DNA of 22,512 bases, taken from a virus. The stretch covers positions 1 through 22,512 of IMG/VR virus record IMGVR_UViG_3300031758_000623. One strand, given 5' to 3'. A program made the position numbers and the translations under genes. The notes under the pieces were generated by a model. It saw nothing but the letters and a program-made list of their open reading frames with translations. It was not told the origin of the DNA and searched no databases. Below are positions 7,434 to 14,245 of this stretch, piece by piece (the stretch's first letter is position 1; each line of letters starts with the position of its first letter).

Positions 7434-8378
7434 ATGACAAGTGAATTTCTTTTTGTGGAGAAGTACCGTCCTAAAGTAATTGAGGACTGTATTCTTCCTG
7501 ATGATACTAAAAAAACATTTAAGGAGTTTGTGGAGAAGGGTGAGATTCCCAATCTCCTTCTCGCAGGACCTCCTGGTATTGGTAAAACTACAATCGCAAA
7601 AGCATTGTGCAATGAATTGGGAGCAGATTATTATGTCATCAACGGATCCGACGAAGGACGTTTCTTGGATACTGTACGAAACCAAGCAAAGAACTTCGCT
7701 TCGACCGTCTCACTTACGGGATCTTCTAAACACAAAGTCATCATCATCGATGAAGCTGATAACACAGGAAACGACGTACAACTCCTACTACGGGCGAATA
7801 TTGAGGCATTTTATAATAACTGCAGATTTATCTTCACCTGCAATTATAAAAACAAAATCATTGAACCTCTCCATTCCCGATGTGCAGTCATTGATTTCGC
7901 AATCAAAGGAAAACAGAAAGCACAACTCGCAGGAAGTTTCTTCAAGAGAGTTCTCCAAATCTTGGATCAGGAAAAAATTGAGTACGATCAAAAAGTCGTT
8001 GCTGAACTTGTATCCAAGCACTTTCCTGACTTCAGGAGAGTCCTTAATGAATGCCAAAGGTATTCTACTGGAGGAAAAATAGACTCTGGCATTCTTGTAT
8101 CTTTTTCGGACGTTACTGTAAATGAACTTGTTAAACATCTTAAAGAAAAAAATTTCTCAGAAGTCCGAAAGTGGGTGGTCTCCAACTTGGACAATGATTC
8201 TTCTGTCATTCTTCGCAGGGTTTATGACACCCTTTATAGTGTTCTACTCCCCCAGTTTATCCCCGCTGCCGTTCTTGTTATTGCTAAGTATCAATACCAA
8301 TGTGCGTTCGTGGCTGATCAAGAAATTAACCTCCTAGCAGCATTAACTGAAATTATGTGTGAGTGTGAATTTAAATGA
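7434..8378 (+). CDS. 44: gp44 clamp loader ATPase subunit
   Basis: AAA+ ATPase that, with gp62, opens and loads the gp45 clamp. The 314 residues compare with 319 in T4. Visible: the RFC-box-like VEKYRPKVIED at 8-18, Walker A GPPGIGKT at 45-52, Walker B IIIDEAD at 103-109, a sensor-1 region TCNYKNK near 135-141, and the arginine-finger SRC at 148-150. The C-terminal collar domain follows. Base composition is unlike its neighbours: by hand count, 7621-7800 is about 44% G+C against about 26% for 8581-8760 in gene 62. C-ending codons (ATC, TTC, CTC, GAC) are frequent. This may be a recombined segment. The stop overlaps the next start (ATGA). Confidence 0.96.
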   Translation: MTSEFLFVEKYRPKVIEDCILPDDTKKTFKEFVEKGEIPNLLLAGPPGIGKTTIAKALCNELGADYYVINGSDEGRFLDTVRNQAKNFASTVSLTGSSKHKVIIIDEADNTGNDVQLLLRANIEAFYNNCRFIFTCNYKNKIIEPLHSRCAVIDFAIKGKQKAQLAGSFFKRVLQILDQEKIEYDQKVVAELVSKHFPDFRRVLNECQRYSTGGKIDSGILVSFSDVTVNELVKHLKEKNFSEVRKWVVSNLDNDSSVILRRVYDTLYSVLLPQFIPAAVLVIAKYQYQCAFVADQEINLLAALTEIMCECEFK

Positions 8379-8581
8379 GTTTTTATAAAATTAATAAGAC
8401 ATCTTTTCATGAGATTCCAGCAAAAACAACACCACAGAATGTTCAAGAAGCAAATGAAGGTTTGTTTCGGGCAAAGATGACTCTTCCTGCTGCTGCAAAA
8501 CATTGTGGTATGACACAGAAAGAAATGAAACTTACTTTTTTTGAGTACTTAAAGTACAATAGACCTGATTATGAAAGTTGA
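8375..8581 (+). CDS. Small HTH-like protein between gp44 and gp62
   Basis: 68 residues, overlapping gp44 by 4 bases and gp62 by 11, so it is firmly built into the clamp-loader operon. The central part, roughly residues 34-57 (LPAAAKHCGMTQKEMKLTF), reads like a helix-turn-helix: AAAKHCGM followed by TQKEMKLTFFEYLKY. I recall a similar small gene in the same place in T4-like cyanophages. DNA binding is an inference from the helix pattern; no function is known to me. Confidence 0.65.
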   Translation: MSFYKINKTSFHEIPAKTTPQNVQEANEGLFRAKMTLPAAAKHCGMTQKEMKLTFFEYLKYNRPDYES

Positions 8582-8957
8582 ACTTAAAGATTGGTTGAAT
8601 TCAATAAATCAAACAAAAAATAATTTAATTGATGAAAATATAGAACTAGAAAAAGAATATCCTCCTTACATTATTAATCGGTGTTTTTCTGGGCACATTG
8701 ATGCAATAATGTTTGCAAATGAAATGAACAGATTTCATTTTCTTCCCAAAAAAATGCAATATGATTTTTATATAAATATTTTGAGGAAAAAGAAAAGATT
8801 TTCTCCTTGGATTCGTAAAGATGCAATTAAAGATATTGATTGCGTTAAACATTATTATGGATACAGCGATGAAAAGGCAAAACAAGCTTTGAAAATTTTA
8901 ACAAAAGAGCAAATCAATTTTATAAAATCAAAATTTGAAACTGGAGGAATGAAATGA
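8571..8957 (+). CDS. 62: gp62 clamp loader small subunit
   Basis: Partner of gp44 in the clamp loader. 128 residues is much shorter than T4 gp62 (187) but, as I recall, usual for cyanophages. Visible conserved blocks are YPPYIINRCFSGHIDAIMFA at residues 24-43, NEMNRFHFLPKKMQYDFY, a very basic RKKKRFSPWIRKD near 64-76 (T4 has PRGKRYGKWAK), and YYGYSDEKAKQALKILT. Order 44-62-regA is the T4 order. The gene is AT-rich. It overlaps regA by ATGA, and the regA Shine-Dalgarno (GGAGG, 8942-8946) lies in its last codons. Confidence 0.85.
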   Translation: MKVELKDWLNSINQTKNNLIDENIELEKEYPPYIINRCFSGHIDAIMFANEMNRFHFLPKKMQYDFYINILRKKKRFSPWIRKDAIKDIDCVKHYYGYSDEKAKQALKILTKEQINFIKSKFETGGMK

Positions 8958-9394
8958 CTACTATTGTTGAACCTATTGTGAATTGGACACCAGAACACAT
9001 GATTGAAGTGGTTCTTAATGAACCAGATGACTTCCTCAAAGTTCGTGAGACACTGACCAGAATTGGAGTGGCATCACGAAAAGAGAAGAAAATCTATCAG
9101 TCCTGTCATATCCTTCATAAGCAAGGTCGTTATTATATTGTTCACTTTAAAGAACTTTTTGCACTTGATGGCAAGTATGCAAATTTAACTTTAAATGATA
9201 TTCAGAGGAGAAATAGAATTATTCAACTATTATCAGATTGGGGGTTGATTACAGTCGTTAAAGTTGAAAAGATTGTAGATATTGCTCCTCTAAATCAAAT
9301 TAAAGTTATTTCTTATAAGGACAAGGGAGACTGGATTTTAGAAACCAAATACAATATTGGTGCTAAGAAGAAAAAGGTTGAGGAAACCGAATAA
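8954..9394 (+). CDS. regA: RegA translational repressor
   Basis: RegA binds translation initiation regions of early phage mRNAs, including its own and those of genes 44 and 45 in T4, and blocks ribosome binding. The 146 residues exceed T4 RegA (122) through a ~16-residue N-terminal extension and a basic tail. The match to T4, from memory, is strong: IEVVLNEPDDFLKVRETLTR (T4 ITLKKPEDFLKVKETLTR), YQSCHILHKQGRYYIVHFKE (T4 YQSCHILQKKGLYYIVHFKE) and LLSDWGLITVV. A strong Shine-Dalgarno GGAGG at 8942-8946 sits 7 bases before the ATG. The gene is followed by an intrinsic terminator within 10 bases. Confidence 0.96.
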   Translation: MTTIVEPIVNWTPEHMIEVVLNEPDDFLKVRETLTRIGVASRKEKKIYQSCHILHKQGRYYIVHFKELFALDGKYANLTLNDIQRRNRIIQLLSDWGLITVVKVEKIVDIAPLNQIKVISYKDKGDWILETKYNIGAKKKKVEETE

Positions 9395-9400
9395 AAAGAG

Positions 9401-9426
9401 GACGGGTTTCCAACCCGTCTTTTTTT
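9401..9426 (+). terminator. Intrinsic terminator after regA
   Basis: Perfect 8-base-pair stem GACGGGTT/AACCCGTC (9401-9408 and 9412-9419) with a 3-base loop, followed by seven T (9420-9426). It closes the 45-44-62-regA transcription unit. Confidence 0.93.
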
Positions 9427-9435
9427 GTGATCTTT

Positions 9436-9441
9436 TATAAT
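9436..9441 (+). promoter_or_regulatory. Possible -10 box for hsp20
   Basis: A perfect TATAAT just downstream of the regA terminator and about 60 bases before the Hsp20 ATG. No -35 box is visible at 16-18 bases, because that place is occupied by the terminator arm, so this is only a candidate; an activator-dependent (middle-type) promoter would fit. The rest of the gap holds a good Shine-Dalgarno (AAAGGAGA, 9488-9495). Confidence 0.35.
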
Positions 9442-9502
9442 TATATACGGATGCCGTAAGGATCCACAAAACGTAAACCTCGCTTTTAAAGGAGATACCA
9501 TA

Positions 9503-9943
9503 ATGACTAACCTTGCAACATCACGGTTTACTGCGTCCGATCTTCCCGCTTTGATGGAAAGAATCACTCGCAATAGTATTGGAATGGACGAATATTTTGA
9601 TCGTCTATTTAATCTTCACGAAACTACAAATAACTATCCACCTTATAATCTAGTTCAGGTAAATAATGTGGAGTCTCTTTTAGAGATTGCACTTGCCGGA
9701 TTCAAGAAGGAAGAGGTGAATGTTTTCACAGAGTATGGAAAACTTTTTGTCGAAGGGCAAAAATCAGATACAGAATCGGATAGAAAGTTTGTCCACAAGG
9801 GTCTGGCTCAACGAAGTTTTAAAAGGATATGGACTCTCTCCGACGACACCGAAGTCCGAGAAGTCATCTTTGAAGATGGATTACTTACCATTCGATTAGG
9901 AAAGATTGTTCCAGAACATCATAGTCGCAAAGATTACCTCTAA
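9503..9943 (+). CDS. hsp20: Hsp20-family small heat shock protein
   Basis: Small alpha-crystallin-type chaperone, known as a signature gene of T4-like cyanophages; proposed to help fold virion or replication proteins. 146 residues: an N-terminal arm (1-45) with MDEYFDRLFN, typical of the bacterial IbpA type (FDRLF), then the alpha-crystallin domain from about 48 to 135, with LEIALAGFKKEEVNVFTEYG, KLFVEGQK, GLAQRSFKRIWTL and DGLLTIRLG. The family's C-terminal IxI anchor is only approximate here (IVP). It has its own strong Shine-Dalgarno and is flanked by terminators on both sides, so it forms a one-gene transcription unit between regA and the polymerase group. Confidence 0.93.
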   Translation: MTNLATSRFTASDLPALMERITRNSIGMDEYFDRLFNLHETTNNYPPYNLVQVNNVESLLEIALAGFKKEEVNVFTEYGKLFVEGQKSDTESDRKFVHKGLAQRSFKRIWTLSDDTEVREVIFEDGLLTIRLGKIVPEHHSRKDYL

Positions 9944-9978
9944 ATACTTAAGGCTGCCCTACAAATATTGTTGCCGCA

Positions 9979-10021
9979 GGGAGGTAACTGGCAAAAACCA
10001 GTTTGACACCTCCCTTTTTTT
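9979..10021 (+). terminator. Intrinsic terminator after hsp20, overlapping the next promoter
   Basis: Two-part stem: GGGAGGT/ACCTCCC (9979-9985 and 10008-10014) outside, AACTGG/CCAGTT (9986-9991 and 9998-10003) inside, with a loop of CAAAAA and a 4-base bulge on the 3' side. Seven T follow (10015-10021). The bulge and 3' arm contain the -35 box TTGACA of the following promoter. Confidence 0.92.
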
Positions 10022-10031
10022 GTAGTAAAAT
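10003..10031 (+). promoter_or_regulatory. Consensus sigma70-type promoter for the Sm-like/gene 43 unit
   Basis: TTGACA (10003-10008), exactly 17 bases, TAAAAT (10026-10031). It is the best promoter in the window. The spacer consists of the terminator's outer 3' arm and T-run, so termination of the upstream unit and initiation of the downstream one share the same bases. The predicted start near 10038 leaves a very short leader before the ATG at 10052, and AAAAAAGG (10035-10042) serves as Shine-Dalgarno. Confidence 0.8.
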
Positions 10032-10051
10032 CTTAAAAAAGGTATGATAAA

Positions 10052-10423
10052 ATGACTGTAAAACTTGCGATATTGAAATCTGGAGAAGATGTGATTGCAG
10101 ACATTAAAGAATTGGTTTCAGACGAAGAAAAAGTAATTTCTTATGTCTTTTCAAATCCATTTGTAGTTAAACTAATTGAACCAGAAATTTTAACAAATGA
10201 TGATCAATCAACAGTAAACAGACAATATGGTTTGTCTGTTTATCCGTGGATTCCACTTACTGAACAAAAAGACATTGTAGTAAATCCAGATTGGATTGTC
10301 ACTGTTGTGGAACCTGCTACAACTTTAAAAAAATCTTATGAGGAAAAAAATTATGGAAGAGGCAACAAAGAGTCAAGTGATTCAAGTTCTGATACTACAG
10401 AATCAGTTGAATTTAATAACTGA
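10052..10423 (+). CDS. Sm-like phage protein (paralogue B)
   Basis: A 123-residue protein, first of the polymerase unit. It shares its layout with the proteins at 1792 and 10353: first strands VKLAILKSGEDVIADIKEL at 3-21 (compare IIKLISGEEVFAKI), a variable acidic loop, SNPFVVKLIEP, the recurring YPWIPL, and PDWIVTVVEP as last strand. This is the pattern of the cyanophage Sm-like family. The last ~25 residues are Ser/Asp/Glu-rich low complexity and overlap the next gene by 71 bases. RNA binding or ring formation is inferred from the family, not visible directly. Confidence 0.7.
   Translation: MTVKLAILKSGEDVIADIKELVSDEEKVISYVFSNPFVVKLIEPEILTNDDQSTVNRQYGLSVYPWIPLTEQKDIVVNPDWIVTVVEPATTLKKSYEEKNYGRGNKESSDSSSDTTESVEFNN
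10341..10344 (+). promoter_or_regulatory. Ribosome binding site deciding the paralogue C start
   Basis: AGGA, 8 bases before the ATG at 10353. It lies inside the 3' part of the previous gene and favours 10353 over the in-frame ATG at 10338, which has no Shine-Dalgarno. Confidence 0.6.
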
Positions 10424-10625
10424 AATTGAAGAAGTTCTTGTTGAATTTGGTGAACCAAATTGCAAATTGACAAAACCATATTTGATTTCTGATGATGGAA
10501 GTCTTTCTCCTTGGTTGAAGTCATTTACAAATGACACAGAAATTATGATGAGTTCTGATAAGATTTTAACTCTTATTGAACCAAACGGAAAATTACTTGA
10601 TGAATATACTGAACTTACAAAATGA
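10353..10625 (+). CDS. Sm-like phage protein (paralogue C), short and divergent
   Basis: 90 residues from the ATG at 10353, chosen because of the AGGA at 10341. It is the most divergent of three similar proteins: VIQVLILQNQLNLITEIEEV replaces the usual KSGE strand pair, but KLTKPYLI, SPWLKSF and DKILTLIEPNGKLLDEY keep the order and the SPW[IL] and I[VL]T[VL][IV]EP landmarks of the other two. It overlaps paralogue B by 71 bases in another frame and the gp43 start by 4 bases (ATGA). The loss of the SGE motif suggests a changed binding surface, or a role as a partner subunit; this is inference. Confidence 0.6.
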   Translation: MEEATKSQVIQVLILQNQLNLITEIEEVLVEFGEPNCKLTKPYLISDDGSLSPWLKSFTNDTEIMMSSDKILTLIEPNGKLLDEYTELTK

Positions 10626-13117
10626 GATTTTATACCAACGTCTATGAAAAATTTAATAAAATGTTGGTCCGTGGTTATGAAGACGGTAGGTATTTTCAGT
10701 CAGAGGAAGAATTTCAACCAACTCTTTATGTAACTTCTAAAAAACAAAGTAAGTATAAAACTCTTGATGGGTTGAATGTTGAACCAATTCAACCTGGAAA
10801 GATTTCTGATTGTAAGGATTTTTTAAAGAAATATGAAAATGTAGAAGGATTTACTGTTTATGGTAATGATAATTACAAAGCACAATATATTTCTGAAACT
10901 TATCCAGAAGATGAAATTAAGTTTGATATTAAAAAGATTCGTCTTGTGACAATCGATATTGAGGTTGCATCCGAGAATGGATTTCCAAATGTATTTGATT
11001 GTGCAGAAGAACTTTTGGCAATTACATTACAAAACTACGCAACAAAGCATATCATTTGCTTTGCTTCTCGTCCTTATATTAATACTCGTAAGGATGTTAT
11101 GTATGTTGAATGTAGGGATGAAATTGATTTGATTCAACACTTTCTCGCATTTTGGGAAAAGGAAACTCCTGATGTAATTACAGGTTGGAACTGTGAGTTG
11201 TATGATATTCCTTATATTGCTGGAAGAATTGATAGAATTCTCGGTGAAAAGGAAGCACGTCGTCTTTCTCCTTGGGGAAATATTCGTAGAAGAGAACTTG
11301 TAATTAAGGGTAGGGAACAAATCTCTTATGAAGTTGCTGGGGTTTCAATTATTGACTATCTTGACCTTTATAAGAAGTTTACTTATAAGGCACAGGAATC
11401 TTATCGTCTAGACCATATTGCAAATGTTGAACTGGGACAAAAAAAACTAGACCACTCTGAGTTTGAGACCTTTAAAGATTTTTATACAAAAGATTGGCAA
11501 AAGTTTATTGATTATAATATCCGAGACGTTGAACTTGTAGATCAATTAGAAGATAAAATGAAGTTAATTGAACTTTGTTTTACGATGGCATATGATGCTA
11601 AGGTCAATTTCAATGATGTGTTCTTTCAGGTAAGAACTTGGGATGCAATCATTTATAACTACTTGAAAAAAAGGAATATTGTTATTCCACCTAAGGACCG
11701 TTCGGAAAAGAGTGATAAATTTGCTGGAGCATATGTTAAGGAACCGATTCCTGGAAAGTATGATTGGGTTGTTTCTTTTGACCTCAATTCTCTTTATCCT
11801 CACCTCATTATGCAATACAACATCTCACCAGAGACACTCTTGGAAGAAAGACATCCCAGCGCAACTGTTGAAAGGATATTAAATCGTCAAGTCAAATTTG
11901 ATAATTATAATGAATATGCGATATGCCCGAATGGTGCAATGTATCGTAAAGATGTTCGTGGGTTTCTTCCAGAACTAATGGAGAAAATGTATAACGACCG
12001 TGTAATCTTTAAGAAAAAGATGTTGGTTGCAAAGCAGCAATACCAAAAGACTAAGACAAAAGAATTGGAAAAAGAGATTTCTAGATGCAACAACATCCAA
12101 ATGGCAAAAAAGATTTCTCTTAACAGTGCTTATGGTGCTATTGGTAATCAGTATTTTAGGTATTATAAACTAGCAAATGCCGAAGCAATCACAATGTCTG
12201 GGCAAGTTTCCATTCGTTGGATTGAAGGTAAAATGAATTCTTACTTAAATAAAATTCTTAAAACTAATGATATTGATTATGTTATTGCTTCAGATACTGA
12301 TTCTATCTATCTTAATCTTGGTCCTTTTGTCCAAACTGTATACAAAGGAAGAGAAAAAACTACTGAGGAAATTGTTGGCTTCCTTGATAAGGTCTGTAAG
12401 ATGGAATTTGAAAAATATATTGAAAGTTCTTACCAAGAATTGGCGGACTATGTGAATGCTTATGACCAGAAGATGCAAATGAAACGGGAGAATATTGCTG
12501 ACCGTGGAATCTGGACTGCCAAAAAGCGTTATATTCTTAATGTTTGGGATAGTGAAGGTGTTCGTTATGAAGAACCTAAATTAAAAATTATGGGATTGGA
12601 AGCAGTTAAATCTTCTACTCCTGCTCCTTGTCGTCAAAAGATTAAGGATGCTCTCAAAATTGTGATGACTAAAACGGAAGACGAAATGATTTTCTTTATA
12701 GATAATTTTCGTAAAGCATTTAATCAACTTCCCCCAGAAGAAATTTCATTTCCACGTTCAATTAATGACGTAGATAAACATAAATCTTCATCAACTCTTT
12801 ATAGTAAAGGAACTCCAATTCACGCGAGAGGAGCACTTCTTTATAATCATCTAATTAAAGAAAAGAAGTTGGATAAGAAGTATGCGAAAATTCAAAATGG
12901 TGAAAAGATTAAATTTTGTTATTTGAAACTTCCAAATCCAATTCACGAAAACGTAATTTCTTATATTCAAGAATTTCCAAAGGAATTTGGACTAGACAAA
13001 TACATTGATTATGACCTACAATTCAGTAAAGCATTTTTGGAACCAATGAAAGTCATTCTTGACGCAATTAATTGGAGAGTTGAAAAAACTGTAAACCTTG
13101 AATCATTTTTCTCTTGA
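10622..13117 (+). CDS. 43: gp43 DNA polymerase (family B)
   Basis: Replicative polymerase with 3'-5' proofreading. The 831 residues are shorter than T4 gp43 (898) but usual for cyanophages. Exonuclease motifs: Exo I D112-I-E114, Exo II GWNCELYDIP with D195, Exo III YNIRD with Y298 and D302. Polymerase motifs: A FDLNSLYP with D387, B KKISLNSAYGAIGN near residues 498-511, C SDTDS with D558 and D560. The thumb and clamp-binding C-terminus ends in ESFFS. There is no intein or split, unlike some cyanophage relatives. The start overlaps the Sm-like gene (ATGA). The stop overlaps the next small gene. Confidence 0.97.
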   Translation: MRFYTNVYEKFNKMLVRGYEDGRYFQSEEEFQPTLYVTSKKQSKYKTLDGLNVEPIQPGKISDCKDFLKKYENVEGFTVYGNDNYKAQYISETYPEDEIKFDIKKIRLVTIDIEVASENGFPNVFDCAEELLAITLQNYATKHIICFASRPYINTRKDVMYVECRDEIDLIQHFLAFWEKETPDVITGWNCELYDIPYIAGRIDRILGEKEARRLSPWGNIRRRELVIKGREQISYEVAGVSIIDYLDLYKKFTYKAQESYRLDHIANVELGQKKLDHSEFETFKDFYTKDWQKFIDYNIRDVELVDQLEDKMKLIELCFTMAYDAKVNFNDVFFQVRTWDAIIYNYLKKRNIVIPPKDRSEKSDKFAGAYVKEPIPGKYDWVVSFDLNSLYPHLIMQYNISPETLLEERHPSATVERILNRQVKFDNYNEYAICPNGAMYRKDVRGFLPELMEKMYNDRVIFKKKMLVAKQQYQKTKTKELEKEISRCNNIQMAKKISLNSAYGAIGNQYFRYYKLANAEAITMSGQVSIRWIEGKMNSYLNKILKTNDIDYVIASDTDSIYLNLGPFVQTVYKGREKTTEEIVGFLDKVCKMEFEKYIESSYQELADYVNAYDQKMQMKRENIADRGIWTAKKRYILNVWDSEGVRYEEPKLKIMGLEAVKSSTPAPCRQKIKDALKIVMTKTEDEMIFFIDNFRKAFNQLPPEEISFPRSINDVDKHKSSSTLYSKGTPIHARGALLYNHLIKEKKLDKKYAKIQNGEKIKFCYLKLPNPIHENVISYIQEFPKEFGLDKYIDYDLQFSKAFLEPMKVILDAINWRVEKTVNLESFFS

Positions 13118-13254
13118 TGAATTTACCGATTAACGAAAAAGAATTAGATATAATTATCAATTCATTGAAAGGAAAATTTCCCAGTTTATATGCAAAACTT
13201 TGGTCACATAAAATAAATTATTCAAAAAAGGAGACTAAAAATGGATTTTCTTAA
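13117..13254 (+). CDS. 45-residue small gene between gp43 and uvsX
   Basis: Fills the 123 bases between gp43 and UvsX that would otherwise be empty. The ATG overlaps the gp43 stop (TTGATGA) and the frame runs 14 bases into uvsX. The product [20 protein letters not shown], then [19 protein letters not shown], looks like a real helical peptide: a helix of the type [11 protein letters not shown] followed by an aromatic LYAKLW segment. I recall similar peptides at this place in T4-like cyanophages. Function unknown. The uvsX Shine-Dalgarno (AAGGAG) is in its last codons. Confidence 0.55.
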   Translation: MNLPINEKELDIIINSLKGKFPSLYAKLWSHKINYSKKETKNGFS

Positions 13255-14245
13255 AGATATTGTAAAAGAAATTGGAGGTGAATATACGCAACTTGCATCT
13301 GATATTGATGAGACTGAAACTTATGTTGAAACAGGTTCATACATTTTTAATGCACTGGTTTCAGGTAGCATATTTGGTGGTGTATCTGGGAATAAGATTA
13401 CTGCTATTGCTGGAGAATCTTCTACTGGAAAGACTTTCTTCTCTCTCGCTGTGGTTAAGAATTTTCTTGATAATCACCCCGATGGTTATTGTCTCTACTT
13501 TGATACTGAAGCTGCTGTAAGTAAATCCTTACTTCAAGGTCGTGGTCTTGACATTAACCGAATTGTAGTCGTTAATGTAGTCACAATTGAAGAGTTTAGA
13601 AGCAAAGCATTAAAGGCAGTTGATTTGTATCTGAAAAAGAAGGAAGGAGAACGCAAACCTTGTATGTTTGTTTTGGATTCTCTGGGAATGCTTTCTACTG
13701 AAAAAGAGATTGAAGATGCATTGAATGATAAACAAGTTAGAGATATGACTAAATCCCAACTTGTAAAAGGTGCATTCCGAATGCTTACTCTTAAACTTGG
13801 ACAGGCAAAAATTCCTATGATTGTGACCAATCACACTTATGATGTTGTGGGTTCTTATGTTCCTATGAAAGAAATGAGTGGTGGTTCTGGTCTTAAATAT
13901 GCAGCATCTTCTATTATCTATCTTTCTAAGAAAAAAGAAAAGGATGGAACAGAAGTTGTTGGTAATATCATCAAATGTAAGACACAAAAGTCTCGTTTGA
14001 GTAAAGAAAATAAAGAAGTGGAGGTGCGTTTGTATTATGATGAACGTGGTCTTGATAAGTATTATGGTCTTCTTGATCTTGCTGAAAAGTATGAAATCTT
14101 TAAGAAGGTGGGAACTCGTTATGATATTGGAGATGGTACAACTCAATTTGGAAAAACTATTAATGAAAATCCAGAGAAGTACTTCACGCCAGAAATAATG
14201 CAGGCATTAGATGAAGCAGCAAAAAAAGAATTTTCTTATGGGTGA
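13241..14245 (+). CDS. uvsX: UvsX recombinase (RecA-like)
   Basis: Strand-exchange protein that starts recombination-dependent replication, working with UvsY and gp32. 334 residues (T4 391, the difference being mostly at the C-terminus). Visible: Walker A GESSTGKT at 58-65, the catalytic glutamate in YFDTE at E90, Walker B CMFVLDS with D146, the DNA-binding loop region with [16 protein letters not shown] near 210-226, and [11 protein letters not shown] near 251-261. There is a strong Shine-Dalgarno AAAAGGAG (13226-13233) 7 bases before the ATG. The stop overlaps the next start by one base (TGATG). Confidence 0.96.
   Translation: MDFLKDIVKEIGGEYTQLASDIDETETYVETGSYIFNALVSGSIFGGVSGNKITAIAGESSTGKTFFSLAVVKNFLDNHPDGYCLYFDTEAAVSKSLLQGRGLDINRIVVVNVVTIEEFRSKALKAVDLYLKKKEGERKPCMFVLDSLGMLSTEKEIEDALNDKQVRDMTKSQLVKGAFRMLTLKLGQAKIPMIVTNHTYDVVGSYVPMKEMSGGSGLKYAASSIIYLSKKKEKDGTEVVGNIIKCKTQKSRLSKENKEVEVRLYYDERGLDKYYGLLDLAEKYEIFKKVGTRYDIGDGTTQFGKTINENPEKYFTPEIMQALDEAAKKEFSYG

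Noticed and set aside
7480-8082. 200-residue open frame overlapping gene 44 in another frame
   Set aside because: Composition is Ser/Leu/Lys/Arg-rich without any domain pattern. It is a by-product of the C-ending codons in this part of gene 44.
8771-8778. TATAAATA inside gene 62
   Set aside because: Intragenic, about 175 bases before regA, which already has an operon promoter; likely chance.
10338-10352. Upstream ATG for paralogue C
   Set aside because: No Shine-Dalgarno, whereas the ATG at 10353 has AGGA at the right distance and begins next to the conserved part.
10622-13117. Intein or split in DNA polymerase
   Set aside because: Motifs A, B and C follow each other at normal distances without an inserted block; the gene is continuous.
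13610-14146. 178-residue reverse-strand open frame opposite uvsX
   Set aside because: Phe/Ile/His-rich sequence without motifs, a typical shadow of an AT-rich coding strand; no promoter or ribosome-binding site.
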